A stretch of 44,159 nucleotides of DNA from Streptomyces niphimycinicus (GTDB lineage: Bacteria; Actinomycetota; Actinomycetes; Streptomycetales; Streptomycetaceae), in NCBI RefSeq assembly GCF_018883605.1, contig NZ_JAHLEM010000051.1:1-44159 (forward strand). The letters are read 5' to 3'. The notes under the pieces were generated by a model that was not told where the DNA came from, ran no database searches, and saw nothing but the letters and a program-made list of their open reading frames with translations. Within the stretch, counting starts at the first letter, position 1. Every line of letters starts with the position of its first letter. Of the stretch, positions 16,978 through 25,039 are shown in pieces. The position numbers were made by a program, and so were the translations under genes.

Positions 16978-18165
16978 TCAGGCGCTGTGGTCCGCGAACG
17001 GACCATCGGCGGCGAAGGCCAGCGCCGCGAACCGTTCCCCGATACGGCGGTGAGTGGCGGCGTCCGGGTGCAGCTCGTCGGGCAGCGGCAGCTCGTCGGC
17101 ATCGGCCTCGCTGTAGAGGTCGAGGCCGTCGAGGTAGTGGAGGTGGGGGTCGTCGGCCGCCCGCTGCTTCACGATCCGGGACAGCTCCTCCCGGATGACA
17201 CGCAGCGTCAGCTTCCCCGCGGCGCGCTCGGCGGGATCGCCGGTGGCCTGGAACCGCAGCTTCCCGGCGCCGAGCGCGGTGACGTCGAAGGCCGCGGGGC
17301 CGGGCGTGTCCTCGTGGATGGGGCACAGGATGGAGGAGACGACCAGCAGTGGCGTGGTGGGATGCCCCTCGCGGATCGTGTCGAGGAAGCCGTGCACCGC
17401 CGGGGTGAAGGCGCGCAGCCGCATCAGGTCCGCGTTGACCAGGTTGATGCCGATCTTGATGCTGATCAGGTCGGCGGGGGTGTCCCGCATCGCGCGGGCG
17501 GTGAACGGGTCGAGCAGGGCGCTGCCGCCGAGGCCCAGGTTGATCAGTTCCACGCCGCCGAGAGACGCGGCGAGCGCGGGCCAGATGCCGGTGGGGCTCG
17601 CGGCGTTGGAGCCGTGGCTGATCGAACTGCCGTGGTGCAGCCACACCCTGCGGCCCTGGTCCGGTACGGGCTCGATGGGGGCGTCGGTGCGCAGCGCGAC
17701 GAGTTCGGTGGTCTCGTCGTGCGGCAGCCAGATCTCGACAGTCTTGACGCCGTCGGGCAGATCGGTGAAGCGGAGGGTGCCGGCCGGGCCGGGGTGGCTC
17801 TCGGCGCTCCCGGTGGCCAGGTCGATGGCCAGGGTGTTGCCGCCGCTCACCGAGGACTGCCCAGCCAAGCGGCCGTCGACGAGCAGGTCGTACACGCCGT
17901 CCGGGCGGGGCGGGGCGCCCGCGTAGACCCGCTTGGTGGGCAGCGTGTCCAGTTCGACGGCGGTGGCCCGGGTCCGGAAGACCAGCCGTACGCCGGAGGG
18001 CTGGGCCTCCGCCATGGCGAGTTGCCCGTCGGTGTTCTGGGCGCGGGCCCAGGCGGGCAGCCGGTGCGGCAGCACCCCGTGTGCGGTGTGCTCCAGGTCG
18101 AGGGCGCCCCGCAGGATGTCCGCGGTGATGGGTGTGATGATCCAGTCGTGCTCGGTTTTGTGCAT
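16978..18165 (-). CDS. SGNH/GDSL-type hydrolase (395 aa)
   Basis: Two parts: an N-terminal beta-rich domain of about 165 residues, then an SGNH hydrolase domain. SGNH blocks are HHGSSISHG (block I, nucleophile Ser181), NLGLGG (block II), SIKIGIN (block III, with Ile replacing Gly of GxN) and DELHPD near the end (block V, catalytic Asp/His). No signal peptide is seen, so it is probably cytosolic. Such enzymes deacylate sugars, lipids or natural products. It lies 136 bp upstream of the phosphatase gene on the same strand, and a joint transcript is possible. The ATG at 18165 has a weak ribosome site. Confidence 0.83.
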   Translation of the reverse strand: MHKTEHDWIITPITADILRGALDLEHTAHGVLPHRLPAWARAQNTDGQLAMAEAQPSGVRLVFRTRATAVELDTLPTKRVYAGAPPRPDGVYDLLVDGRLAGQSSVSGGNTLAIDLATGSAESHPGPAGTLRFTDLPDGVKTVEIWLPHDETTELVALRTDAPIEPVPDQGRRVWLHHGSSISHGSNAASPTGIWPALAASLGGVELINLGLGGSALLDPFTARAMRDTPADLISIKIGINLVNADLMRLRAFTPAVHGFLDTIREGHPTTPLLVVSSILCPIHEDTPGPAAFDVTALGAGKLRFQATGDPAERAAGKLTLRVIREELSRIVKQRAADDPHLHYLDGLDLYSEADADELPLPDELHPDAATHRRIGERFAALAFAADGPFADHSA

Positions 18166-18240
18166 GGTTCCAGCCTGTTGATCACAGATATGTGGATGGA
18201 TGGATGTGGGGGGCGAGCGGACGGGCGGATCGGTTGGGCC

Positions 18241-18272
18241 GATGCGCCGATGTGCCGATGTGCCGATGTGCC
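18241..18272. repeat. Four tandem 8-bp units
   Basis: gatgcgcc followed by three copies of gatgtgcc, in the intergenic region between the SGNH hydrolase and TetR genes. A ggat triplication lies nearby at about 18194-18206. It is a short microsatellite-like tract with no evident function. Confidence 0.85.
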
Positions 18273-18312
18273 GCGAGGCTGATCGCATCCGGCATGCCGC
18301 CGCGCCCCTGAA

Positions 18313-18882
18313 TCAGGGCGCGGGCCAGTTCCGCAGCAGGGCGTCGAGGGCGTCCAGGGTCCGCGACCAGCTTTCCTCGCTGTCGGGGGCGCTGTGGCTG
18401 AATCCGCCCGCCAACTCGAGGCTGACGTAGCCGTGGAAGACGCTGCCCAGCAGCCGGACCGCGTGCGTCTGGTCCGGCTCGGCCAGGTCGTAGCCGCGCA
18501 GGATCGCCCGCGTCATCTGTGCGTGCCGGCCACCGGCGCTGGCGGCCGCCGCCTCCGGGTCGAGTCTGAACTGGGCCGCGGCGTAGCGGCCGGGATGCTC
18601 GCGGGCGTAGTCGCGGTAGACGTTGGCGAAGGCGGTCAGGGCGTCCTTTCCGGCCCGCCCGGCCAGGGCCTCGGCGGCCCGGTCGGCAAGCTCCTCCAGG
18701 GCGAGCAGGGCGATCCTGGTCTTGAGGTCCTGGCCGTTCTTCAGGTGCGAGTAGAGACTCGCGACCTTGACGTCGAACCGTCTGGCCAGCTCCGAGACGG
18801 TCACCTGGTCGAAGCCGAGCTCGTCGGCCAGCTCCGCTCCCGCCTGGGTGAGCCGTTCCGTGGTTAGTCCTACCCGTCCCAT
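18313..18882 (-). CDS. TetR family regulator (189 aa)
   Basis: The N-terminal TetR helix-turn-helix occupies residues 5-50 (TTERLTQAGAELADELGFDQVTVSELARRFDVKVASLYSHLKNGQDL). The C-terminal part resembles the WHG-type ligand domain (GSVFHGYVSLELAGGF). It starts at ATG 18882 and is divergent from the FBP-domain gene at 18954. The 71-bp gap holds a near-ideal dyad (18916-18940), so autorepression and control of the FBP gene are likely. Ligand unknown. Confidence 0.9.
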   Translation of the reverse strand: MGRVGLTTERLTQAGAELADELGFDQVTVSELARRFDVKVASLYSHLKNGQDLKTRIALLALEELADRAAEALAGRAGKDALTAFANVYRDYAREHPGRYAAAQFRLDPEAAAASAGGRHAQMTRAILRGYDLAEPDQTHAVRLLGSVFHGYVSLELAGGFSHSAPDSEESWSRTLDALDALLRNWPAP

Positions 18883-18915
18883 GCCCTTCCTCCCCTTCGG
18901 CAGAACCGATTATGC

Positions 18916-18940
18916 ATTTGCCTAACACCTTTAGGCAAAT
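18916..18940. promoter_or_regulatory. TetR operator, 10-bp perfect arms
   Basis: atttgcctaa (18916-18925) and ttaggcaaat (18931-18940) are exact reverse complements around 5 bp. The site lies 34 bp from the TetR ATG and 14 bp from the FBP gene ATG, covering the expected promoters of both. It also settles the FBP gene start at 18954 rather than the in-frame ATG at 18912, which would put the operator inside the coding region. Confidence 0.85.
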
Positions 18941-18953
18941 TAGCCTGCGTTAT

Positions 18954-19445
18954 ATGAAGCCGCTGACTGAGCAAGAGATCCGTGCCGCCTTCGTGAACTG
19001 CACCAAGGGCGAGACGAAGCGCCTGTCCGTCCCCCGCGACCTGGCCGACCGGCCCTGGGGCGACCTGGACTACCTCGGCTGGCGAGATCCTCAGGCGCCC
19101 GACCGCGCCTACCTGGTCACCGAACTGGACGCCCGCCCGATCGCCGTCGCGCTGCGCTGTCCCGGCCCCGCCTCCTGGCAGGCGCGACGCAGCATGTGCT
19201 CGATGTGTCTGACCGCCCACACGGGCGGCGTCTCCCTGATGGTCGCGCCGAAGGCGGGGAAGGCCAGACAGCAGGGCAACTCGGTCGGCGCCTACATATG
19301 CAGCGACCTCGCCTGCTCGCTATATGTGCGGGGCAAGAAGGACGCGGGCGCCGGCTCACGACCCCAGGAGTCGCTCACCCTGGAGGAGAAGATCCAGCGG
19401 ACCGCGGCGAACGTGGCCGCGTTCCTCGCCAAGGTGACCGCATAG
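18954..19445 (+). CDS. FBP domain protein with C-terminal treble-clef zinc finger (163 aa)
   Basis: Resembles actinobacterial FBP (fibronectin-binding/EF-G-binding-like) domain proteins. Four cysteines in two pairs (C82-x2-C85 and C116-x4-C121) form the expected treble-clef zinc site. The N-terminal half (TEQEIRAAFVNCTKGETKRLSVP) matches the family opening. Homologues that bind elongation factor G are known from fusidic-acid resistance (FusB-type), so a ribosome/EF-G role is possible, but actinobacterial members are largely untested. It is regulated with the divergent TetR gene through a shared operator. Confidence 0.8.
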   Translation: MKPLTEQEIRAAFVNCTKGETKRLSVPRDLADRPWGDLDYLGWRDPQAPDRAYLVTELDARPIAVALRCPGPASWQARRSMCSMCLTAHTGGVSLMVAPKAGKARQQGNSVGAYICSDLACSLYVRGKKDAGAGSRPQESLTLEEKIQRTAANVAAFLAKVTA

Positions 19446-19860
19446 CCCATACCGCCCGGTCGCAGAGCCCTTGTCCCCGACCTCGGTGGAGTTGACGACC
19501 GTATAGCCGGAGCCCCCCGTTCGTGCGGGCTGCTCGCACAAGAAACGTGAGCCGAAAAGGGACTGACGGTCACCGAGCGACCAGTGGAAGGGATATCGAA
19601 CTTTTCGGAACCTGCGTTCCTGAAGTGGCGTACCGCGCATGCCGCCCGTTCACCTCCTCGCGGCCTCTCGTGCTATCGACGCGAGTAGATCGGACATGTG
19701 GTGTGGTGTTTTGGTGGAGGGGATGGGGGTGTTTTCTGGTGCTTCTTCGGTGCTTTTGCCGGGCGGCCCGTTGTTGCTGGGTGGGGGCGTCCCCGGCGGT
19801 TCTGGCGATGGTGCGTCTCTCTTAGACTGTGCCGGTCCCCAAGTTGATCGGAGCACTCCT
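19446..19860. other. 415-bp stretch without a recognised gene
   Basis: No frame here shows a family I recognise on either strand. The part from about 19690 to 19790 is T- and G-rich on the plus strand (ggtgttttggtgg, gttttctggtgc), unlike its surroundings. It presumably holds the promoter of the lipoprotein gene; tagact at about 19823 is a possible -10 box without a convincing -35. Confidence 0.4.
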
Positions 19861-20100
19861 ATGCGTCGCCTTGCCGCCGCCCTTTTGGTAATGACCGCTT
19901 TTGCCTCGCTCGCCGGCTGCGCGCAGGATTTCGACCGGGGTCCTGATGGGACGGTCTCCGACAAGGTCAAGGACGGAAAGAAGTTCTACCTGGTCGTCGA
20001 TCCCGCCAAGGGCGGCGACGAGAAGAAGTTCCGTGTCAGTAAGTACGACTATCACGACTGCAACCGAGGTTCGAAGTACCCCAAGTGTGTTGACGATTAA
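19861..20100 (+). CDS. Small lipoprotein with paired C-terminal cysteines (79 aa)
   Basis: Lipoprotein signal peptide MRRLAAALLVMTAFASLAGC with lipobox LAGC, so Cys20 would be lipidated and the protein anchored outside the membrane. The mature part ends DYHDCNRGSKYPKCVDD, with two Cys suited to a disulfide. That ending resembles a small-protein family common in actinobacterial genomes, phages and integrative elements (DYxxCxxGxxYPxC). GGAG lies 7 nt before the ATG. Function unknown; mobile-element ancestry is possible. Confidence 0.78.
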   Translation: MRRLAAALLVMTAFASLAGCAQDFDRGPDGTVSDKVKDGKKFYLVVDPAKGGDEKKFRVSKYDYHDCNRGSKYPKCVDD

Positions 20101-20221
20101 TCAGCTCGTCGCCGCCTCGGCTCCGCACTCCCACCGCGTTCGCGACAGGAGTGATTGAGCGTGCGATGAAGTGTGCGTTACGGAGAGCGATGGGGATGGG
20201 GCTTGCCCGGAGGTGAGCCCT

Positions 20222-20536
20222 GTGCCCGCTGAGGACGAGTTGTTCAGCGCTGTCGACGCGCTGCTGGAGCAGGTCGCCCAGGACGATCTGCCGGCACCCG
20301 CGGAACGCAAGAGGCTGCGCGAGGCCGCGGGGCGGACCAGGCCGGGGTCGCCAGCGCTGCCGGCGCAGTACGCCGCCCGCCTCTTCGATGCCCAGGAACA
20401 GGGCGCCGCCGAACAGCAACTCCTCGACAACGCCGCCGAGGGCCTCCAGGAGATCTACTTCAAGGACCGCGGCCGCCGCGCCCAGGGCCCGCTGGTGGAG
20501 TTCACCGACATCGACTACATCGAGGTCGACCTGTAA
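20222..20536 (+). CDS. Hypothetical, probably chimeric HTH-type protein (104 aa)
   Basis: The first 35 residues (DELFSAVDALLEQVAQDDLPAPAERKRLREAAG) match the opening of a Streptomyces helix-turn-helix family that normally continues with LTQxxVAxALGVSxxTVxxWE. Here the text instead changes to RTRPGSPALPAQYAARLFDAQ and ends EIYFKDRGRRAQ then GPLVEFTDIDYIEVDL, so the DNA-reading helix is missing. The GTG at 20222 has GGAGG 8 nt upstream. It looks like a fusion of the 5' end of one gene to the 3' end of another after a deletion. Whether it is expressed is unclear. Confidence 0.5.
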   Translation: MPAEDELFSAVDALLEQVAQDDLPAPAERKRLREAAGRTRPGSPALPAQYAARLFDAQEQGAAEQQLLDNAAEGLQEIYFKDRGRRAQGPLVEFTDIDYIEVDL

Positions 20537-20573
20537 GGGGCGGAATGATGTGCGCGGGCCGGGACCGATGTGC

Positions 20574-21095
20574 TCAGCGGCCGGCGACGATATCCAAGGT
20601 GATCTTCAGGCGGCGAGCCGCCATGCCTTTGGCCTTGCTGACACCGAAGGCGTATCGGTCGATGGTTGCGGTGCCGTTGGCGGTGATGCGCTTGCCCTCG
20701 CCGACCATGCTGCCGATCGCGACGACTACCGGCTTGGTCACTCCGCAGACCGTCAACTCCCCTCGCAATGAGGCGCCTTGGGCGGACTGATCCAGGCTCT
20801 GGCCCCGGAACTGGATCGTGGGGTGTCGCTCCACGTCCAGGAAGTCGGACGACCTGACGTGGTCGTCGCGCCGCTGGACGCCGGACGCGAAGCTGGCCGC
20901 GTCCATCTCGACGTCCACCGACGACGCTTCCGGTGTCTCGGCGATGGTGATCCGGCCCTGCCTGATGCCGAACGTCCCATGGACCGGGAGCAGCCCCAAG
21001 GCGCGCGTGGCGAAGCGCACGGTCGAAGCGGCCGGATCGATGACATAGGTGCCTGCTGCTGGTAAGGACGGTTCCGCGGCGCTGGATACCGACAT
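20574..21095 (-). CDS. YceI family protein (173 aa)
   Basis: YceI lipocalin-like fold that binds isoprenoid or other hydrophobic ligands. Family features are AGTYVIDPAASTVRFATRALGLLPVHGTFG at the start, the middle VEMDAASFASGVQRRDDHVRSSDFLDVERHPTIQFRG, and the final KITLDIVAGR. No signal peptide is present, so this copy is cytoplasmic, as is common in actinobacteria. The ATG at 21095 has GGAGG 9 nt upstream. It lies 78 bp after the imine reductase gene on the same strand and may be cotranscribed. Confidence 0.92.
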   Translation of the reverse strand: MSVSSAAEPSLPAAGTYVIDPAASTVRFATRALGLLPVHGTFGIRQGRITIAETPEASSVDVEMDAASFASGVQRRDDHVRSSDFLDVERHPTIQFRGQSLDQSAQGASLRGELTVCGVTKPVVVAIGSMVGEGKRITANGTATIDRYAFGVSKAKGMAARRLKITLDIVAGR

Positions 21096-21173
21096 GTTCG
21101 TAGCCTCCGTTTGCTGAAGTCCCCCTCGGGTGGACGAGGATCTCGCACACACGGAGGCTGCACCAGACCCCCT

Positions 21174-22067
21174 TCAACTACCGCTGCGGCCCAGTACCTC
21201 GGCGACGCGGATGAACCCGTCCGTGCCATGGCCCAGCCCGATGGCCCGGCGGGCCATGCCCTCGGCCGCGCGCATCACACCCGCGTCGATGCCATGGCCC
21301 TCGGAGGTGTGCACGATATGGGCCATGGACGAGACCGCCGAGGTGATCGGGTTGCCTTCACCGGAGAAGGTGCCGCGTTCCACTTCCTCCGCGGTCTGCT
21401 CGAAGAGCGGCGGGAGGATCGCGCCGATGCCCTTGGCGAAGGGCGCCAACTCCCGGGCGCCGACCCCCTCCGCTCGCGCCACCGCGAGGGCGTGCGCGTA
21501 GCCCGCCATCGCCGTCCAGAAGATGTCGAGCAGCGCGATGTCGTAGGCCGCCGCCCGGCCGATCTCCTCGCCGAGGTGGGTATGGGTGCCGCCCAGCGTG
21601 TCCAGTACGGGCCGGTGCTCCTGGTAGAGCTCAGCCGGGCCGCTGTGGATGAACACCGCGGCAGGCGTTCCGATGGTGGTGGTCGGCGTCATGATCGCAC
21701 CGTCGAGGTACCGGATGCCGCGCCCGGCCGCCCAGTCCGAGGTGTTCCGGGCCCGGTCCGGAGTGTCCGCGGTCAGGTTCACGACGGTGCGTTCCTTGAG
21801 CGCGTCGGCGACTTCGTCGCGCCGCAGGATCGCGTCCGACGCGTCGTAGTTCACCACGCAGACCACAGTCAACTCGCTTGCGGCGACGGCCTGTTCAGCC
21901 GATCGCGCGCCGACCGCCCCGCGCTCGATCAGCTCCCGATCCCTGCCCGGTGTCCGGTTCCAGACCGTGGTCCGCAGCCCGGCGTCCAGGAACGCGCCGG
22001 CCAGGGCGCGGCCCATCGGCCCCAGACCGAGCACGGTGACGGCAGACTGTTCGGGGTGTGCAGACAT
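21174..22067 (-). CDS. Imine reductase-like NAD(P)-binding oxidoreductase (297 aa)
   Basis: Beta-hydroxyacid-dehydrogenase-like fold of the imine reductase (IRED) clade. The Rossmann motif GLGPMGRALAGAF with WNRTPGR (NADPH preference) and YLDGAIMTP are the usual IRED fingerprints. The inter-domain helix AAAYDIALLDIFWTAMAGY carries an Asp at the position commonly treated as the proton donor in R-selective enzymes, which is a tentative reading. The ATG at 22067 is divergent from an HxlR regulator gene. The physiological substrate is unknown. Confidence 0.85.
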   Translation of the reverse strand: MSAHPEQSAVTVLGLGPMGRALAGAFLDAGLRTTVWNRTPGRDRELIERGAVGARSAEQAVAASELTVVCVVNYDASDAILRRDEVADALKERTVVNLTADTPDRARNTSDWAAGRGIRYLDGAIMTPTTTIGTPAAVFIHSGPAELYQEHRPVLDTLGGTHTHLGEEIGRAAAYDIALLDIFWTAMAGYAHALAVARAEGVGARELAPFAKGIGAILPPLFEQTAEEVERGTFSGEGNPITSAVSSMAHIVHTSEGHGIDAGVMRAAEGMARRAIGLGHGTDGFIRVAEVLGRSGS

Positions 22068-22128
22068 GAAACTTCAACTCCCATACGGATATACGCGTAA
22101 GTAATAACTCAAAGGAAATCGAGCGAAG

Positions 22129-22479
22129 ATGACACGCAGTCGTGCTCAGGACACGAATGTCTGCGGAGTGACCGCCGCGATCGCCGTGATCGACGGCAAA
22201 TGGAAGACCGCCCTGCTCTGGGCACTGGAGTCCGGACCGCATCGCCCCGGCGAGCTGCGCAGGCGGCTGCCGGGCCTCAGCGAGAAGGTTCTGACTCAGG
22301 CGCTCCGTGAGATGGAGACGGACGGGCTGGTGCACCGGGATGTGCACGATGTGCTGCCGCTGAAGACCGTGTACTCCCTGACCGCGTTCGGCCGCGACCT
22401 CTCCGAGGCGTTGGCTCCCCTGTCCGATTGGGGCCACCGCCGCCTGGAGAAGCTGGCCGAGGCCCAGTCGGGCCCCTGA
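22129..22479 (+). CDS. HxlR family regulator (116 aa)
   Basis: Single winged-helix HxlR protein: CGVTAAIAVIDGKWKTALLWAL opens the domain, GLSEKVLTQALREMETDGLVHR is the recognition region and YSLTAFGRDLSEALAPLSDWG closes it. C12 lies where redox-sensing relatives keep their Cys, so thiol or electrophile sensing is possible. It is divergent from the imine reductase gene with a 61-bp gap, which marks that gene as the probable target. AAAGGA precedes the ATG at a longish distance. A short dyad (tacgcgta at 22092-22099) lies between the genes. Confidence 0.9.
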   Translation: MTRSRAQDTNVCGVTAAIAVIDGKWKTALLWALESGPHRPGELRRRLPGLSEKVLTQALREMETDGLVHRDVHDVLPLKTVYSLTAFGRDLSEALAPLSDWGHRRLEKLAEAQSGP

Positions 22480-22637
22480 CGCAACGCTTCCCTCCGTCTC
22501 ATCCGATCCGGCGGCCCTCCGACCGCCCGCAACAAGATTCGCCCCGCCGTCCGTCGCTGCCAAGTACCCACAAAAAAGTGGGTATGGCGGACGGACGGCA
22601 CCCGGCTCTCGCCGGTCTCGGCCGGAGCGAGACGCTC

Positions 22638-22873
22638 GGCCGAGCACCGGAGCCGACTATGAGCATCCGCTCCTCGTTCTTGCCGACAGTGAAGCCATGG
22701 CCGCGGAGGAGATGCCGCTCCTCGTCATAGACCTGTGGGACGTACGCGGGCGCTCCATTCGAGTCATCGCCACGGAACTGTGGGGGATCGAGAACAACCT
22801 GTCGATCTCGAACATGTACTTCGAGGAGTTCGCCGAATCCGTCGATGAGGATGGAGTGTTCCGGACCTTCTGA
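22638..22873 (+). pseudogene. DUF6924-like C-terminal remnant
   Basis: A plus-strand frame reads ADYEHPLLVLADSEAMAAEE, then a stretch containing LLVIDLW, ending WGIENNLSISNMYFEEFAE and SVDEDGVFRTF before TGA at 22871-22873. This is the C-terminal half of DUF6924-type proteins, as I recall that family. An ATG at 22697 could start a 58-residue peptide, but without a ribosome site. The N-terminal half is missing or scrambled. The stretch from 22480 to 22637 shows nothing else recognisable. Confidence 0.5.
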
Positions 22874-23033
22874 GGATCGGCCGCGCCCGCCACTACGCAT
22901 CGCGCACCTCGACGCCGCGCCCTGCTCACCGACCCGGCCGACACGCGATACGCAGCCACCGTGCTCGCCGCCTGGGCAGGCCGCTACGTGCTCAGCCCGA
23001 CCCCACTTGGCGAACGGGCAAATCGGGATTAGC
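22874..23033. other. Remnant-like sequence before the efflux operon
   Basis: One plus frame reads LLTDPADTRYAATVLAAWAGRY and then VLSPTPLGERANRD before a stop, which looks like a fragment of coding sequence but matches no family I can name. No start codon or ribosome site. The operon's operator begins right after it. Confidence 0.3.
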
Positions 23034-23055
23034 TTGGTTGATGTCAAGCAACCAA
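23034..23055. promoter_or_regulatory. Candidate MarR operator ahead of the efflux operon
   Basis: ttggttg (23034-23040) and caaccaa (23049-23055) are exact reverse complements around 8 bp. A nested dyad ttga-tg-tcaa lies at 23038-23047. The site is 23 bp before the transporter start, in an A/T-rich patch. It fits autorepression of the transporter-MarR operon. Confidence 0.65.
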
Positions 23056-23077
23056 CTCCCGACGGGAGTGATGCTCG

Positions 23078-25039
23078 GTGGGTTGGACGACCGAGCGGCG
23101 CAGGGCCGGAGCTGAGGGGGCCCTGCCGTCCTATGGCGATGGCGGCCCGGGTTCGCGGTACAAGTGGATCGCGCTGTCCAACACCACGCTGGGCGTCCTC
23201 ATCGCGACGATCAACATTTCGATCATGCTGATCGCGCTCCCGGACATCTTCCGCGGCATCGGCGTGGATCCGCTGCGCCCCGGGAACACCAGCCTGCTGC
23301 TGTGGCTGATCATGAGCTACATGGTGGTCACCGCCGTGCTCGTGGTGAGCTTCGGGCGGCTGGGGGACATGTACGGCCGGGTGCGGATGTACAACCTGGG
23401 GTTCGCGGTCTTCACCGTGTTCTCCGTGCTGCTCTCCGTGACCTGGCTGCACGGCACCTCCGGCGCTCTGTGGCTGATCGGGATGCGGGTGCTCCAGGGC
23501 GTGGGCGGCGCCATGCTGATGGCCAACTCCAACGCCATCCTCACCGACGCCTTCCCCGCCGATCAGCGCGGTCTCGCCCTGGGGCTGAACCAGGTGGCGG
23601 GGATCGCCGGGTCCTTCATCGGGCTGATCCTGGGCGGGCTGCTCGGCCCGCTCGACTGGCATCTGGTGTTCCTGGTCTCGGTCCCCATCGGACTGTTCGG
23701 CACGGTCTGGGCCTACCTGAAGCTGCGGGACACCGGTGTGCGCACCCCGGCCCGGCTGGACTGGTGGGGCAATATCACCTTCGCCATCGGCCTGATCGCC
23801 GTGCTGTCCGGCATCACCTACGGCATCCAGCCCTACGCCGGTCACACCATGGGCTGGGGCAACCCCTGGGTGATCGCCGCGATCATCGGGGGAGTGGCGG
23901 TGCTGGGCCTGTTCTGCGTGATCGAGAACCGGGTCGCGCAGCCCATGTTCCACCTGGGTCTGTTCCGTATCCGCGCGTTCACCGCCGGGAACGTGGCCAG
24001 TCTGCTGGCGGCGCTGGGACGCGGTGGCCTGATGTTCATCCTGATCATCTGGTTGCAGGGCATCTGGCTGCCCCGCCACGGCTACGGCTTCGAGGAGACC
24101 CCGCTGTGGGCGGGCATCTATATGCTGCCGCTGACCATCGGGTTCCTGATCGCGGGACCCTTCTCCGGGTGGGCCTCCGACCGGTTCGGCGCCCGTACCT
24201 TCACCACCGGCGGGATGCTGCTGGCCGCCGCCACCTTCGTGGCCCTGGAGGAGCTGCCGGTGGACTTCGGCTATCCGGTGTTCGCCGCGATTCTGCTGGT
24301 CAACGGCATCGCCATGGGGCTGTTCAGCTCGCCGAACCGGGCGGCCATCATGAACAGCCTGCCGCCCGACCAGCGCGGGGTGGGCGCCGGGATCAGCACC
24401 ACCTTCCAGAACTCGGCCACCGTCCTGTCCATCGGCATCTTCTTCTCCTTGATGATCGCCGGGCTCGCCGGTTCGCTCCCCGGCGCCCTCACCCACGGAC
24501 TGACCGCGGAAGGGGTCCCGGCCTCCGACGCGGCCCGGGTCGCCGCCCTGCCACCGGTCGGAGTGCTGTTCGCCTCGCTGCTCGGCTACAACCCGGTCAA
24601 AACCCTGCTCGGACCGCAGGTGCTCGACCATCTGCCGGCCCACCATGCCGCGTATCTCACCGGGCGCGGCTTCTTCCCGGCCTTGATCTCCCCGCCGTTT
24701 TCCCAGGGCCTCTCCGCCGCGTTCGACTTCGCCATCGCGGCCTGTCTGGTGGCCGCCGTGGCATCGCTGCTGCGCGGCGGGCGGTATGTGCACAAGGGCG
24801 GGCCGAAGTCGGCTGTTCCGGTGGGGGTGGCCGCCGCCCAGGCCGGCACCGCGGGTGTCAAGGGCGCGGCGGACCCCGCGGGTGGCGAGGACGTCGAGGA
24901 CACTTCCCGCCGACCGGCCACCGCGTTCCGGCAGGCGCCCCCGCCTAAGGCCGAGCCATCGCCATCGCCCCCGCCTCCGTCACCACCTCCGTCGTCACTC
25001 GGCGGAGGACCGGGACCACCACTCGAGGAGCCGAGATGA
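23078..25039 (+). CDS. DHA2-type MFS multidrug transporter, 14 helices (653 aa)
   Basis: Proton-coupled drug:H+ antiporter 2 family efflux pump. The core of about 555 residues has 14 predicted helices with the usual motifs: NTTLGVLIATINISIMLIALP in helix 1, GRLGDMYGRVRMYNLG (motif A), and LNQVAGIAGSFIGLILGGLLGP (motif C, antiporter). A cytosolic tail of about 90 residues follows, ending in Pro/Ser-rich repeats. The start is GTG at 23078 with GGGAG 9 nt upstream. The stop overlaps the MarR gene by ATGA. Likely exports a toxic compound that the MarR protein senses. Confidence 0.92.
   Translation: MGWTTERRRAGAEGALPSYGDGGPGSRYKWIALSNTTLGVLIATINISIMLIALPDIFRGIGVDPLRPGNTSLLLWLIMSYMVVTAVLVVSFGRLGDMYGRVRMYNLGFAVFTVFSVLLSVTWLHGTSGALWLIGMRVLQGVGGAMLMANSNAILTDAFPADQRGLALGLNQVAGIAGSFIGLILGGLLGPLDWHLVFLVSVPIGLFGTVWAYLKLRDTGVRTPARLDWWGNITFAIGLIAVLSGITYGIQPYAGHTMGWGNPWVIAAIIGGVAVLGLFCVIENRVAQPMFHLGLFRIRAFTAGNVASLLAALGRGGLMFILIIWLQGIWLPRHGYGFEETPLWAGIYMLPLTIGFLIAGPFSGWASDRFGARTFTTGGMLLAAATFVALEELPVDFGYPVFAAILLVNGIAMGLFSSPNRAAIMNSLPPDQRGVGAGISTTFQNSATVLSIGIFFSLMIAGLAGSLPGALTHGLTAEGVPASDAARVAALPPVGVLFASLLGYNPVKTLLGPQVLDHLPAHHAAYLTGRGFFPALISPPFSQGLSAAFDFAIAACLVAAVASLLRGGRYVHKGGPKSAVPVGVAAAQAGTAGVKGAADPAGGEDVEDTSRRPATAFRQAPPPKAEPSPSPPPPSPPPSSLGGGPGPPLEEPR

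Noticed and set aside
18241..18272. 8-bp tandem units as an origin iteron set
   Set aside because: Only four very short units, no DnaA boxes or replication gene nearby; simple slippage explains them.
18912..18953. Upstream in-frame ATG for the FBP-domain gene
   Set aside because: It would place the TetR operator inside the coding sequence and has no ribosome site.
22499..24793. Very long open frame antisense to the efflux pump, also others at 9167-10978 (plus) and 38949-41768 (minus)
   Set aside because: They mirror real genes on the other strand and are Gly/Arg/His/Gln-rich without any domain. High GC at third codon positions produces such shadows.
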